This document shows positions 8,260-17,495 of a stretch of DNA of 49,470 nt, piece by piece. A program made the translations under genes and the position numbers. The DNA comes from Acidobacteriota bacterium (lineage in GTDB: Bacteria > Acidobacteriota > Vicinamibacteria > Vicinamibacterales > UBA2999). The first letter of the stretch is position 1, and each line of letters opens with the position of its first letter. The DNA lies in assembly GCA_021731165.1 (NCBI GenBank), contig JAKFXY010000017.1, positions 1 to 49,470 on the forward strand. The letters are read 5' to 3'. Below the pieces are notes generated by a model. The model was not told the origin of the DNA, did not search any database, and saw nothing but the letters and a program-made list of their open reading frames with translations.

Positions 8260-8870
8260 GAATTTTCGGCATCGACCCGGGCTCTGAGCGCACCGGCTAC
8301 GGTTGTGTGGAGACCGACGGTCGCCGGCATCAGCTCGTGACCTGCGGAGCTATTGCGGCCCAGGCCGGCGATGATTTTCCAGGGCGTCTTGCGCACATCC
8401 ACCGAGAGCTCTCGTCTTTGCTGGCGTCCTGTAAGCCCGACTGTGTCGCCATCGAAAATCTGTTTCACGCGAAGAACGTTCGTAGCGCGTTGAAGCTGGG
8501 GCATGCTCGCGGCGTGGCCATGCTCGCGGCGGTACAGGCCGGCTGCCCGGTAGCCGAGTACACGCCGGCGGAGATCAAGCGCGCTGTCGTCGGTTACGGC
8601 CGCGCCGAGAAACACCAGGTGGGGCAGATGGTGAAGCTCCTGCTTGGCCTCGATGCGGCGCCGTCACCTCACGACGCCGCTGATGCGCTGGCGGTAGCGA
8701 TCTGCCACATGCACTCCGCGCCTCCAACCGCGCTGACCGATCTGACCACGAAGGCCGACCTAAAGGTCGGCCTCTACGCTAGCAAGGGCCGGGACACCCT
8801 CGTAGAGGCGGACCTTCAGGTCCGCCTGCAGAAGTCTTGGCGGCAGTATCGCCCGCCCACTACGGGATGA
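8256..8870 (+). CDS. ruvC: Holliday junction resolvase RuvC, with repeat-derived C-terminal tail
   Basis: RuvC cuts Holliday junctions during recombination together with RuvAB. The catalytic acidic residues are present: D7 in G-I-D-P-G, E67 in A-I-E-N, and D140/D143 in H-D-A-A-D-A. The family core is about 160 residues; this protein is 204. The extra 40 or so residues are encoded by an inverted pair of palindromic repeats (8751-8828), giving the A-D-L-K-V-G-L and A-D-L-Q-V-R-L echoes. The tail follows the last catalytic helix and probably does not disturb the active site. The GTG start overlaps yebC (GTGA), and the stop overlaps ruvA (ATGA). Confidence 0.96.
   Translation: MRIFGIDPGSERTGYGCVETDGRRHQLVTCGAIAAQAGDDFPGRLAHIHRELSSLLASCKPDCVAIENLFHAKNVRSALKLGHARGVAMLAAVQAGCPVAEYTPAEIKRAVVGYGRAEKHQVGQMVKLLLGLDAAPSPHDAADALAVAICHMHSAPPTALTDLTTKADLKVGLYASKGRDTLVEADLQVRLQKSWRQYRPPTTG
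8751..8778 (-). repeat. Palindromic repeat, inverted copy, in ruvC 3' end
   Basis: Read on the minus strand this is CGTAGAGGC-C-GACCTT-T-AGGTC-G-GCCT, the same element as 8801-8828 with four differences in 28. The inner arms GGCCGACCT and AGGTCGGCC pair perfectly (9 bp). It faces the downstream copy, so the two can also form a long hairpin with each other. It is translated in frame as part of the ruvC tail. Confidence 0.85.
8801..8828 (+). repeat. Palindromic repeat, direct copy, in ruvC 3' end
   Basis: This copy reads CGTAGAGGCGGACCTTCAGG and continues TCCGCCTG. The arms GGCGGACCT and AGGTCCGCC pair over 9 bp around a TC loop. Relative to the copy at 8751-8778, a C-to-G change in one arm is matched by a G-to-C change in the other. 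A third copy at 30702-30729 matches it at about 26 of 28 positions. Confidence 0.88.
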
Positions 8871-9478
8871 TCGGATTCCTCCGCGGCCGCGTGCTCGACA
8901 AGCAGCCGAACCAGGTCATCGTGGATGTGCAGGGGGTCGGATACGAGGTCCACGTGCCGCTGTCCACCTATTACGAAGTCGGCGACATCGGCGCGGATGT
9001 TGCGCTCAGGATCCACACGCACGTGCGCGAGGAGGCGTTGCAGCTGTACGGCTTCCTGACCTGGCTCGAGCAGCAACTGTTCGAGCGGCTGATCGGCATC
9101 AGCGGGATCGGGCCGAAGCTGGCCGTGGCAGTACTCTCAGGGATCGAAGCGCGGGAACTCGTGACGGCGGTGCAGCGTGCTGACGTTGCAAGGTTGACGC
9201 GTGTACCCGGCATCGGGCGCAAGACGGCGGAGCGCATGGTCCTCGAACTGAAGGATCGCCTAGCGCATCTGGCCGTGCCTGCGGACGAAGCGCCGACGGT
9301 GACACAGGGCAATCGCCTACGTGACGACCTGCTCTCCGCACTGCAGAACTTGGGCTATCATCGCCCGCTGGCCGAGCAGGCCGTGGATGCGACGCTCAGC
9401 TCGAACGGCGATGCCGCCTCCGCTCACGCTACCTTCGAGCAGGCACTGCGCAGCGCACTTCGGGAGCTGACTCGGTGA
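8867..9478 (+). CDS. ruvA: Holliday junction DNA helicase subunit RuvA
   Basis: RuvA binds the four-way junction and loads RuvB. The 203-residue protein has the typical start (M-I-G-F-L-R-G), an OB-fold N-terminal domain, tandem helix-hairpin-helix motifs (I-S-G-I-G-P-K and [11 protein letters not shown]) and a C-terminal domain III. The ATG at 8867 overlaps the ruvC stop as ATGA; the upstream ATG at 8837 would add ten unrelated residues. It overlaps ruvB by 4 bp. Confidence 0.96.
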   Translation: MIGFLRGRVLDKQPNQVIVDVQGVGYEVHVPLSTYYEVGDIGADVALRIHTHVREEALQLYGFLTWLEQQLFERLIGISGIGPKLAVAVLSGIEARELVTAVQRADVARLTRVPGIGRKTAERMVLELKDRLAHLAVPADEAPTVTQGNRLRDDLLSALQNLGYHRPLAEQAVDATLSSNGDAASAHATFEQALRSALRELTR

Positions 9479-10494
9479 GCGAGCCGCGCGTCACTGCGGG
9501 CGCTCCAGCGGTCGATGAGGTGCAGTACGAGGCGGGCCTTCGGCCGCGTTCGCTGGCCGACTACATCGGCCAGGACCGCGTGCGCGACAATCTCGACGTA
9601 TCGATTGCGGCGGCCCGCGGACGGAGTGAGGCGCTCGATCACGTGCTGCTCTACGGGCCGCCGGGCCTTGGCAAGACGACTCTGGCGTACGTCATCGGCA
9701 ACGAGATGGGCGTACCGGTACGTGCCACGGCAGGGCCAGTGATCGAGAAGGCCGGAGACCTCGTGGCCATGCTGACCAATCTCCAGCCGAACGAAGTGCT
9801 CTTCATCGACGAGATCCACCGGCTCGCCCCCGCGATCGAAGAGATCCTCTATCCGGCCATGGAGGATTACGAGTGCGATATCGTCATCGGGCAGGGCCCG
9901 AGCGCGCGATCAATCAAGGTGCCGCTGCAGAAGTTCACGCTGATTGGCGCCACTACACGCGCAGGACTCTTGACGTCCCCGCTGCGCGCGCGATTCGGGA
10001 TCGTCCATCGTCTCGATTTCTACGCTGAGGCAGACATCGAGGAGATCGTCCGTCGCTCCGCTCGGATCCTGGGAGTGGAGATCGAGGGCGATGCGGCCGG
10101 GGAAGTGGCACGGCGCTCGCGCGGTACACCGCGCATCGCGAACCGGCTGCTGCGACGCGTTCGGGACTTTGCGCAAGTGCGCGCCGATGGCCGAATTACG
10201 CTCGACGTGGCGCACGCGGCCATGCGACTCCTCGAGGTGGACGATCAGGGGTTTGACGAAGTGGACCGCAAACTGCTGCGGACGATCATCGACAAGTTCA
10301 GCGGAGGGCCGGTGGGGGTGAACAGCCTCGCCGCCGCCATCAGCGAGGAGAAGGACGCCATCGAGGACATCTACGAGCCGTTTCTGATTCAGGCCGGCTT
10401 CCTCGACCGGACGCCGCGCGGCCGCGTTGTCACCGCACGCGCGTACGAGTATTTCGGGCTCACCGCCCCACGGAAGGATTCGCAACTGTGGTAA
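9475..10494 (+). CDS. ruvB: Holliday junction DNA helicase RuvB
   Basis: RuvB is the hexameric AAA+ motor for branch migration. Walker A is G-P-P-G-L-G-K-T-T (61-69), Walker B D-E-I-H (112-115), sensor 1 lies in G-A-T-T-R, and a winged-helix domain with S-G-G-P-V-G-V and R-G-R follows. At 339 residues it is full length. The GTG start overlaps ruvA (GTGA) and its end overlaps fabH by 7 bp. Confidence 0.97.
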   Translation: MSEPRVTAGAPAVDEVQYEAGLRPRSLADYIGQDRVRDNLDVSIAAARGRSEALDHVLLYGPPGLGKTTLAYVIGNEMGVPVRATAGPVIEKAGDLVAMLTNLQPNEVLFIDEIHRLAPAIEEILYPAMEDYECDIVIGQGPSARSIKVPLQKFTLIGATTRAGLLTSPLRARFGIVHRLDFYAEADIEEIVRRSARILGVEIEGDAAGEVARRSRGTPRIANRLLRRVRDFAQVRADGRITLDVAHAAMRLLEVDDQGFDEVDRKLLRTIIDKFSGGPVGVNSLAAAISEEKDAIEDIYEPFLIQAGFLDRTPRGRVVTARAYEYFGLTAPRKDSQLW

Positions 10495-11519
10495 CTGCCG
10501 CCCAGGCGCCGCGCACGCTGCGCCGCGCCCGTATTACGAGTCTCGCCACCTACGTGCCGCCGCGGCTGCTCACTAACGCAGACCTCGAGAAACTGGTGGA
10601 CACCAACGATGAGTGGATTCTGCAGCGCACGGGTATTCGGGAACGTCACGTCGTGGACCCGGGCGTGGCCACCTCGGACCTCGCGAAGGAGGCATCGCTC
10701 GCGGCAATCGCGCGCGCAGGGCTGACGCCGGCCGACATCGACTTCATCGTCGTGGGTACGACGACGCCCGATATGGCGTTCCCCAGCACGGCGTGCCTGC
10801 TGCAGGCGAAGATAGGCGCGACCCATGCGTGGGGGTATGACTTGTCGGCCGCCTGCTCTGGCTTCACGTATGGATTGACCACCGCAGCCCAGATAGTGGC
10901 TGCTGGTGGCAGTCAGCGCGCGCTGGTCGTGGGCGCTGACGTGATGTCCAGCATCATCGACTACACCGATCGCACGACGTGCGTGCTGTTCGGTGACGGC
11001 GCGGGTGCGGTGGTGGTCGAGGCCAGCGACGATCCGGAGATCGGCATCATCGACTTCGAGAACTATGTGGACGGCCATGGCGGACATGCGCTGCGCATGC
11101 CGGGTGGCGGCAGTCTTCATCCGGCGTCGCACAAGACAATCGACGAGCGGCTGCATTACGTGAAGCAGGACGGCGCCGCAGTCTTCAAGTTTGCGGTACG
11201 CAACACCGAGGAGGTGTGTCGTCGCCTGCTCGAGCGAAACAACCTCGACGGCAGGGACGTGGATCTCTTCGTTTCTCATCAGGCGAACCGTCGCATCATC
11301 AAGTCGGCCGCGGAGAAGCTGGGGTTGGGCGAGGAGAAGGTCGTCATCAACATCGAACGATTCGGCAATACCACGGCCGGAACGATCCCGCTGGCCCTCA
11401 ACGACGCCGTCAACGATGGCCGCTTGAAGCGCGGCGACCTCTTGCTGATCGCCTCCGTGGGAGCTGGGTTCACGGTGGGCGCGCTCCTGATGCGATGGGG
11501 TCTCAAGGAAACGCCGTAG
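10488..11519 (+). CDS. fabH: 3-oxoacyl-ACP synthase III (KASIII)
   Basis: FabH condenses acetyl-CoA (or a branched primer) with malonyl-ACP to start fatty acid synthesis. The 343-residue protein shows the Cys-His-Asn triad: C123 in S-A-A-C-S-G-F, H264 in S-H-Q-A-N and N294 in F-G-N-T-T-A. The [11 protein letters not shown] motif near residue 43 is also typical. The GTG start lies inside the last bases of ruvB. fabH normally sits with other fab genes, so its place between ruvB and queA is unusual but does not change the call. Confidence 0.94.
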   Translation: MVTAAQAPRTLRRARITSLATYVPPRLLTNADLEKLVDTNDEWILQRTGIRERHVVDPGVATSDLAKEASLAAIARAGLTPADIDFIVVGTTTPDMAFPSTACLLQAKIGATHAWGYDLSAACSGFTYGLTTAAQIVAAGGSQRALVVGADVMSSIIDYTDRTTCVLFGDGAGAVVVEASDDPEIGIIDFENYVDGHGGHALRMPGGGSLHPASHKTIDERLHYVKQDGAAVFKFAVRNTEEVCRRLLERNNLDGRDVDLFVSHQANRRIIKSAAEKLGLGEEKVVINIERFGNTTAGTIPLALNDAVNDGRLKRGDLLLIASVGAGFTVGALLMRWGLKETP

Positions 11520-11583
11520 CAATTCAGCAAGCCCGACGCTTGGCCGCCGGCCGCGGCTGGACGGATCCAGGTCACTATCTCGA

Positions 11584-12681
11584 ATGAACGTCGGGATGAA
11601 CGTAGCCGACTTCGATTTCCATCTGCCTGAAGCTCTCATCGCGCAGGAGCCGTCAGACGAGCGCGGCGGGTCGCGCCTGCTCGTGCTGCACCGCGCTACT
11701 GGAATCGTGGAACACACGTCATTCTCGAGTCTTGCGTCTTGGATGAGGCAAGGCGATCTGCTCGTCGTGAATAACACGCGCGTATTTTCCGCGCGGCTCC
11801 TCGGCGAGCGCGTGCCGAGCGGCGGCGCGGTGGAATGCCTGTTGTTGAGCCAGGTTGCGGACCCTGCAGTCTCGGGTTTACCGGCTTCCACGATCCCAAG
11901 TCATTGCTGGGAGGCGCTCGTGCACCCTGGCCAGAAGCTGAAACCGGGTGCGCGAGTTCGGTTTGAACGCAATGGAGTCGTGTTGCACGGCGAGCTGCTC
12001 GCCCGGCACTTCCACGGCCGCCGCACCATCCGGCTTTGGACTGACGCCGGGGCTGACGTAGAGGAGGCGATTGATCGGATCGGCCACATGCCGCTTCCGC
12101 CCTACATCAAGCGTCATGATCGGGAGACCGACCGAGATCGGTACCAGACCGTCTACGCACGTGAGAAGGGCTCGGTGGCCGCGCCCACGGCGGGACTCCA
12201 CTTCACGCAGTCGATTCTCGAAGAGCTCGCTGCGCTGGGTGTTGAAAGAACCGAGGTCACGCTCCACGTCGGCTATGGCACGTTCAAGCCGGTGCGCGTC
12301 GATCGCGTCGAGGATCATGTCGTCGATCCCGAAAGGTTCACCGTGTCCATCGAGGCCGCTGCGGCGCTGACACGTGCGCGGCATGAGGGCCGCCGGATCA
12401 TCGCCGTCGGCACCACGACCGTCCGGGCGCTGGAATCGCTGCAGGTTGGAGGACGTGGGGAAGTCGTGCCGGGTCACGGCGAGACACAGGTCTTCATCAG
12501 TCCAGGCCACCGCTTCCGTCTGGTGGATGGCATGATCACGAACTTCCACCTGCCGAAGTCTTCACTGCTGATGCTTGTCTCGGCGCTGGCGGGACGCGAC
12601 CGGGTGCTTGCCGCGTATCGCGAAGCCGTCGCCGGAGGCTACCGGTTCTACAGCTATGGCGACGCGATGCTGATCACGTGA
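11584..12681 (+). CDS. queA: S-adenosylmethionine:tRNA ribosyltransferase-isomerase
   Basis: QueA transfers and rearranges the ribosyl group of SAM onto preQ1-modified tRNA to give epoxyqueuosine. The 365-residue protein has the family opening (V-A-D-F-D-F-H-L-P and L-I-A-Q-E-P), G-S-V-A-A-P-T-A-G-L-H-F-T and the C-terminal F-Y-S-Y-G-D-A-M-L-I. Two in-frame starts (11584, and 11596 four codons later) are possible; neither has a strong ribosome site. It follows ruvB-fabH, the common ruvB-queA order. queE and queC occur 21 kb downstream. Confidence 0.95.
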   Translation: MNVGMNVADFDFHLPEALIAQEPSDERGGSRLLVLHRATGIVEHTSFSSLASWMRQGDLLVVNNTRVFSARLLGERVPSGGAVECLLLSQVADPAVSGLPASTIPSHCWEALVHPGQKLKPGARVRFERNGVVLHGELLARHFHGRRTIRLWTDAGADVEEAIDRIGHMPLPPYIKRHDRETDRDRYQTVYAREKGSVAAPTAGLHFTQSILEELAALGVERTEVTLHVGYGTFKPVRVDRVEDHVVDPERFTVSIEAAAALTRARHEGRRIIAVGTTTVRALESLQVGGRGEVVPGHGETQVFISPGHRFRLVDGMITNFHLPKSSLLMLVSALAGRDRVLAAYREAVAGGYRFYSYGDAMLIT

Positions 12682-12761
12682 ACGGATGAAGTGGGAGACA
12701 ACCGCACTGCGCGAGCCGACATCGCCTGTGCCGTGGGCAAGACCCGGCCACAAGGGGCCTT

Positions 12762-13301
12762 CTAATAACGGATGCGAGTCGTGCTCAGATCGGCATCCGT
12801 CATCTTTTCGAGGTCGAACGTGGCCCACCTGATGTCGGCTTCGCCGAGGTCCGCACCGGTGAAGACGGTGCCCGTCAGATCCGCATCGCAGAAGATGACA
12901 CGCTTCAGGTTGGATCCGTTGAACGCGGCGTCACGGAGATTCGTTCCTTGAAGATCTCCAGCACGCAGGGTTACGCCGCGAAGGGTGGCACCTTCAAGGT
13001 TTGCCATTCGCACGTTTGCGTGTTCCATCCTGGCACCATCGAAGCAGGCGCCAGCCAGATTGCAGTGTTCGAGACGCGATCGACGAAGATCGGCGTTCGA
13101 GAAGTTGGCGTTGGACAGATCGCTCCAGGAGAGATCTGTTTCAAAGAGGACCGCACGGCTGAAATCGGCGCCGGCGAGGTTCCTATGCCGAAGATCGACC
13201 CCAGTCAGGACGACCTCGTCGTCCTGATGCTCGGCTCTGAATTGATTGAACGCTGCGACCGATTCGCTGAGCAGAGCTGCGAAATCGGTGGCCGCGGTCA
13301 T
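12762..13301 (-). CDS. Pentapeptide-repeat protein
   Basis: The 179-residue protein has a run of A(D/N)LXX-type five-residue repeats from about residue 38 to 175 (for example A-D-F-S-R, A-N-F-S-N, A-D-L-R-R, A-D-L-G-E), predicting a right-handed quadrilateral beta-helix. The first 35 residues are a non-repeat cap. Its ATG lies one base after the FAD-subunit stop, so it is translated with the molybdenum hydroxylase operon. Pentapeptide proteins range from gyrase-protecting DNA mimics to scaffolds; nothing here assigns a specific role. Confidence 0.88.
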   Translation of the reverse strand: MTAATDFAALLSESVAAFNQFRAEHQDDEVVLTGVDLRHRNLAGADFSRAVLFETDLSWSDLSNANFSNADLRRSRLEHCNLAGACFDGARMEHANVRMANLEGATLRGVTLRAGDLQGTNLRDAAFNGSNLKRVIFCDADLTGTVFTGADLGEADIRWATFDLEKMTDADLSTTRIRY

Positions 13302-13302
13302 T

Positions 13303-14277
13303 TCAAGCGAGGGACAGCAAGGCCCGTTTTACAACGGCCTGCGTCAAGGGGATCTTGTACGCGTTCTTGCTCAACGGCCGGGCACCGTCAACGGCGGCTA
13401 GTCCGGCGGCTGTGGCCGAGGCTTCATCCAGAGTCTTCCCCTTCAATGCCGCCTCGGCCTTTACGGCGCGATACGGGACAGGGGCGACACCGCCAAGCAC
13501 GATCCGCGCATCCTGCACGACACCGTCCTTCAGCGTGACCATGGCGGCAACGCTGCAGAGCGCAAAGTCCCAAACCTCCCGGACCATCTCCTTGACATAG
13601 ATGGCCTTTGATCCGGCAGGGGCGTTCGGCACGTCGATCTCCGCGAGGATCTCATTTGGTAGAAGGACGTTCTCACGACGTACGTTCTCGCGAGGGGTGA
13701 CGAAGAACTTGTCCAAGGGCACCGTGCGCTCGCCGGTGCCACTCACAATTCTGGCGCTCGCACCGAGCGCCACAAGCGCCGGCGCTGAATCCGAAGGGTG
13801 GACGATGAACGAAGGCCCGCCCAGGAGGATCGCGTGTTGGTCGTTTTCCCCGATCGCCGAGAAGCACGCGTTGCCGCCATGCTTGTAGCAGGGATAGTTG
13901 TTCCGGTAATACCAGCAGCGCGGCCGCTGACAGAGGTTGCCCCCGAGTGTGCCCATGTTGCGGATCTGAAGCGTGCCGATCTTTCCCGCCGCCATCGCCA
14001 GAAGCGGGGCCTGCTTCTGGACAACCGGGCTTTCCACGATGTCGGAGAGCAGCGTCGACGCGCCAATGCGAAGGGATCCGGTGCCTTGTCGAATCCCCTG
14101 GAGTTCCTTCAGATGCTTGATGTGCACCAGGCGTTCTGGCGCCAGCAAGTTGTCTTTCATCTCGCCGCCGTAGATATCCGTCCCGCCGGCCATGATCGCG
14201 ATCTTGCCGTGCTCCTTGCCCAGTTGGGCAGTCGCTTCCTTGAGAGTCGCGGGCCGGCTGTAGCTGAAGTTTTCCAT
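13303..14277 (-). CDS. Molybdenum hydroxylase FAD-binding subunit (CoxM/HcrB-like)
   Basis: This 324-residue medium subunit binds FAD: M-A-G-G-T-D (29-34) and G-T-L-G-G-N-L (109-115) are the flavin motifs. It also has four Cys (116, 121, 130, 138) in a loop following G-G-N-L. Plain CoxM proteins lack that loop; it recalls the extra [4Fe-4S] site of 4-hydroxybenzoyl-CoA reductase beta subunits. A GGGAG ribosome site precedes the ATG. It is third in the operon after the 2Fe-2S and molybdopterin subunits. The electron path would be Mo to 2Fe-2S to FAD, with the extra cluster as an outlet or inlet; the substrate is unknown. Confidence 0.9.
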   Translation of the reverse strand: MENFSYSRPATLKEATAQLGKEHGKIAIMAGGTDIYGGEMKDNLLAPERLVHIKHLKELQGIRQGTGSLRIGASTLLSDIVESPVVQKQAPLLAMAAGKIGTLQIRNMGTLGGNLCQRPRCWYYRNNYPCYKHGGNACFSAIGENDQHAILLGGPSFIVHPSDSAPALVALGASARIVSGTGERTVPLDKFFVTPRENVRRENVLLPNEILAEIDVPNAPAGSKAIYVKEMVREVWDFALCSVAAMVTLKDGVVQDARIVLGGVAPVPYRAVKAEAALKGKTLDEASATAAGLAAVDGARPLSKNAYKIPLTQAVVKRALLSLA

Positions 14278-14302
14278 CGTCGTCTCCCTGCCTGCGGGCA
14301 GA

Positions 14303-16576
14303 CTAGGCTGTGCGGCCCGGGGTTGTTTGCTGTTCGGACAGCGCCTTTAGGATGTCTGCGCGGGTGAAGGGCACCTCACGCAGGCGTATACCCGCTGCAT
14401 TGAAAATCGCATTGGCGATGGCGGCCATGCCAGGATGCGTGGGGTTCTCGCCGAGGCCTTTGGCGCCGTACGGCCCCAAGATGCTCTCGTTCTCCACCAC
14501 GATTGCTTCGAGCATTCGAGGGTCGAAGTCCAAAGCTGTCGGCGGCTTCAGGTCAAGGAAATTGGCATTCAGGCACGCGCCCGTGCGGGGATCGAAGCGC
14601 ATCTCTTCACCCTGGGTCAACGCAAGTCCCTGAATGGTGCCGCCTTCAAGCTGGTTCTCGACGATGGTGAGATTCATCGGACGCCCAAGGTCATGGGCCG
14701 CGATGTACTTCAGAACCTGAACTTTGCCCGTCTCTCGATCCACCTCCACCTCGGCGAAGTGGGCTCCCGACGTACGTTCGACGTCCATGCCGGTTTGTGG
14801 CTGGTTCGTGATCGAGGTGGCGACGATATTCCCCCGCCGCACCATGACGGCAGACAGCGCCACGTTGCGATCGGGCTGCCCTTTGACGCGAATCACACCA
14901 TCCTGCATCTCCAGATCAGCCGGCGCCGCGTTGTTCAACATCGGCCCGGCCGCCGCAAGAATCTGTCGGAGACACTCTCTGGACGCCGCCTCAACGGCCC
15001 GCCCAGTGCCCTGCAGGGTGCGATTTCCGAAACTGCCCCCTTCGTACGGCGCCAATTCGGTATCGCCGGACACCGCCCGCACAGATGACACCGGGACTCC
15101 CATCGTCTCGGCGGCGATCATCGGCAGCGTGGTACGAGTGCCCGTGCCGATGTCGGTCGATGCGAAGAAGAGCACGACCGAGCCGTCTTTAAAGACCTTG
15201 ATCGTCGTGCCGCCCTGCCCGCCGCCCCCGCCTCGCTCGGTGGCCGCTACTCCGATTCCACGCATCTTGGGGCCTGTCTGCCCCGCGCCTGGCGTCGCGT
15301 TCCGACGTGACCACTGAATGCGCGCAGCGCCTTCCTCGAGGCACTTGTCGAGCACCTGCGTCACGAGACGGCCGTCTTCGGTGCCGGCACCACCGCGGGC
15401 AATCGGATCACCCGTGCGCTTGATGTTCTTGAGACGGAACTCGAGCGGCTCCCATCCCATTTCGGTGGCGATCTCGTCGATCAGGGACTCGAGGCCAAAG
15501 CACTCCTGCGGATCCCCAACACCGCGCGTAGGTCCGGTGTTGGGAATGTTCGTGTGGACCCGGTACTGTTCCGTTCTGACATTCGGAATTCGATAGACGT
15601 GCGTGCAATGGTTTCCGAGGCCGCCCAATCGTGTGTGATACGCGCCGAGGTTCGTGATGCACCGTACGTCGAGCGAGTGAAGGCTCATGTCCTTCTTTAC
15701 GCCCACCTTGGCGTAGAACTTGGTCTCGAACCTGGTGTTGGAATCGAGGATCTCTTCTTCCCGGGAGTATTGGAGCTTCACCGGCCGACGCGCTTTTCGC
15801 GCCAAGAGTGCAGTCAGCCCCTCGTCCATATGGTTCGCGCTCTTGGTGCCGAACCCGCTGCCGACATAGCTGGCAATCACCCGCACGTTGGCATCCGGGA
15901 GGTTGAACAGAGCGCAGAGATTGTCCTGATTTCTGCCAGGCGCCTGCGTGGACGCCCACAACGTCAGCCGATCCCCGTCCCACTGGGCGATAGCACAACG
16001 GGGCTCCAAGCTTCCGCTCCACATCGTCGGGCAGTGGTACATGCGCTCGATGACCTTGTCGGATTCGGTGAAACCCTTCGCGACATCACCGCGCGTCAGG
16101 ATACGAGCTTGCCCCTCCTGGTTCCCATCCTCGAAGAGCTTCGACGCCGTCGCCTTCATTGCCTCTTCGGGATCGATGACGAAGGGGAGCACCTCGTACT
16201 GAATGGCGATGAGTTTGAGCGCCTTCTCTGCGGTCTCCGCATCGACAGCCGCCACGCCGGCAACCGCTTCACCCCTGAAGCGCACGCGGTCGTTCAACAC
16301 GTAGCCGCGATGACCCCACAGAGCCACCTTCGGCGCATCCTTGTAAGTGACGACCGCCTTGACGCCCGGCAACGCCTCCGCCTTGCTGGTATCAATGCTG
16401 ACAATCCGCGCATGCGTTTGAGCGCTACGGAGCGCCCTTCCGACGAGCATGCCGGGAATATCGATGTCACCAACGTACTTTGCCCGCCCCGTCACACGCT
16501 CGACAGCGTCGAGGTTCGGAAGTCGCTTGCCGAGGACTTTGAGTGATCCGCCAGAGCGATTGGCTTGCTGACCCAT
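14303..16576 (-). CDS. Molybdenum hydroxylase molybdopterin-binding subunit (CoxL/XdhA-like)
   Basis: The large catalytic subunit of about 757 residues has the N-terminal a/b hammerhead region (R-V-T-G-R-A-K-Y-V-G-D), Y-V-G-S-G-F-G-T-K, D-I-G-T-G-T-R-T and the C-terminal G-A-K-G-L-G-E, whose Glu (about 710) is the catalytic base in xanthine oxidase relatives. It lacks the CO-dehydrogenase active-site signature A-Y-R-C-S-F-R, so CO oxidation is unlikely. The frame is open to 16762, but the ATG at 16576 has an AGGAG site 8 nt upstream and follows the 2Fe-2S gene by 11 bp. No signal of its own is visible, so export would be by hitchhiking on the Tat-bearing subunit. Confidence 0.93.
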   Translation of the reverse strand: MGQQANRSGGSLKVLGKRLPNLDAVERVTGRAKYVGDIDIPGMLVGRALRSAQTHARIVSIDTSKAEALPGVKAVVTYKDAPKVALWGHRGYVLNDRVRFRGEAVAGVAAVDAETAEKALKLIAIQYEVLPFVIDPEEAMKATASKLFEDGNQEGQARILTRGDVAKGFTESDKVIERMYHCPTMWSGSLEPRCAIAQWDGDRLTLWASTQAPGRNQDNLCALFNLPDANVRVIASYVGSGFGTKSANHMDEGLTALLARKARRPVKLQYSREEEILDSNTRFETKFYAKVGVKKDMSLHSLDVRCITNLGAYHTRLGGLGNHCTHVYRIPNVRTEQYRVHTNIPNTGPTRGVGDPQECFGLESLIDEIATEMGWEPLEFRLKNIKRTGDPIARGGAGTEDGRLVTQVLDKCLEEGAARIQWSRRNATPGAGQTGPKMRGIGVAATERGGGGGQGGTTIKVFKDGSVVLFFASTDIGTGTRTTLPMIAAETMGVPVSSVRAVSGDTELAPYEGGSFGNRTLQGTGRAVEAASRECLRQILAAAGPMLNNAAPADLEMQDGVIRVKGQPDRNVALSAVMVRRGNIVATSITNQPQTGMDVERTSGAHFAEVEVDRETGKVQVLKYIAAHDLGRPMNLTIVENQLEGGTIQGLALTQGEEMRFDPRTGACLNANFLDLKPPTALDFDPRMLEAIVVENESILGPYGAKGLGENPTHPGMAAIANAIFNAAGIRLREVPFTRADILKALSEQQTTPGRTA

Positions 16577-16587
16577 GAACCTAACTC

Positions 16588-17211
16588 CTACGCCCGCGAC
16601 AGGCGCGACGCCGTCATGACGGACTCGAGAATTTTCTTGTAGGCCGAACACCGGCAGAGATTGCCGCTCAGCGCCTGTCTGGCTTCGTCTTCGGTCGGTT
16701 GAGGGTTCCGATCGAGCAGCGCTTTCGTGCTCATGATCTGGCCGGATGTGCAGAAGCCGCACTGGAACCCGCTGTGTTCGACGAAGGCCTGCTGGATCGG
16801 GTGCAATGTGTCCCCTTTGGCCAGCCCTTCAATCGTGAGCACCTCGGTGCCCGCCGCGTCGACTGCAGGCACTGTGCAGGAGTACACGCTCCTACCGTTT
16901 ACGTGGACCGTGCATGCCCCACACTGCATGCGATCACAGCCCACCTTGGTGCCGGTCAGATGAAGCTCTTCGCGCAGCAACGTCGCGAGGGTGGTGGTGT
17001 TGGGGACATCGACCCTATAGGCCACACCGTTGACCTTCAATTCGATCTTGGAACGGCGCGGATCGAGATCGGTCGCTTCGGGAGCACGATCGGCGCCTTC
17101 GGCGGGACCAAGAGGAATGAGGGTTGATGAGAGCGCTCCCGTTGCAAGAGCGCCACCTTTCAGGAACGCACGTCGGGAAACTGAAAGTTTTTCCCGATCA
17201 TCATTAGCCAC
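16588..17211 (-). CDS. Molybdenum hydroxylase 2Fe-2S subunit with Tat signal
   Basis: This 207-residue small subunit carries a twin-arginine signal (S-R-R-A-F-L-K near residues 12-18, then a hydrophobic stretch). Its plant-type ferredoxin domain has C92, C97, C100 and C112, and its second cluster domain has C151/C154 (C-G-F-C-T-S-G-Q) and C186/C188 (C-R-C). All eight ligands are present. The Tat signal implies a folded, cofactor-loaded complex exported to the periplasm. It is first in the operon and preceded by a strong promoter-like sequence. Confidence 0.95.
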   Translation of the reverse strand: MANDDREKLSVSRRAFLKGGALATGALSSTLIPLGPAEGADRAPEATDLDPRRSKIELKVNGVAYRVDVPNTTTLATLLREELHLTGTKVGCDRMQCGACTVHVNGRSVYSCTVPAVDAAGTEVLTIEGLAKGDTLHPIQQAFVEHSGFQCGFCTSGQIMSTKALLDRNPQPTEDEARQALSGNLCRCSAYKKILESVMTASRLSRA

Positions 17212-17296
17212 GGTACACCCCCAACGGTCTTCCGAGTAACCAGTCCTGCGCGCGCGGCATCTCGAACACCGAAATTGAGCTAACTAGAGACATTTC

Positions 17297-17325
17297 AATA
17301 TAAGCGAGAGGAGTCCATCGGTCAA
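17297..17325 (-). promoter_or_regulatory. Sigma70-type promoter of the molybdenum hydroxylase operon
   Basis: On the minus strand TTGACC (17320-17325) and TATATT (17297-17302) are separated by 17 nt, close to consensus. The surrounding 17265-17350 stretch is markedly AT-richer than the genome. Transcription would start near 17290, giving about 80 nt of leader before the 2Fe-2S gene. The rest of the 284-base divergent gap (17212-17495) shows no gene. Confidence 0.7.
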
Positions 17326-17495
17326 ACGAAAACTCTGATCTGAAAAACGTGCGCCGTCGAGCTCAAGGCGCCGTGCTCCGCGGTAGCCAGCAGGGCCGAT
17401 TATGGCTGGGTTCCTGCGGCTGTCAAGAGACATGACGGGGCAGAACAGCGCAGCCCTTCCCCCTGACCCCTTCCGCCTGTTACCGTCAGGCGCGC

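Noticed and set aside
15554-16546. Plus-strand open frame (330 codons) opposite the molybdopterin subunit
   Set aside because: Antisense to a clear CoxL-type gene; no motifs, and composition typical of a shadow frame.
14303-16576. Large subunit as an aerobic CO dehydrogenase CoxL
   Set aside because: The A-Y-R-C-S-F-R signature of form I CO dehydrogenase is absent, so only a general molybdenum hydroxylase call is supported.
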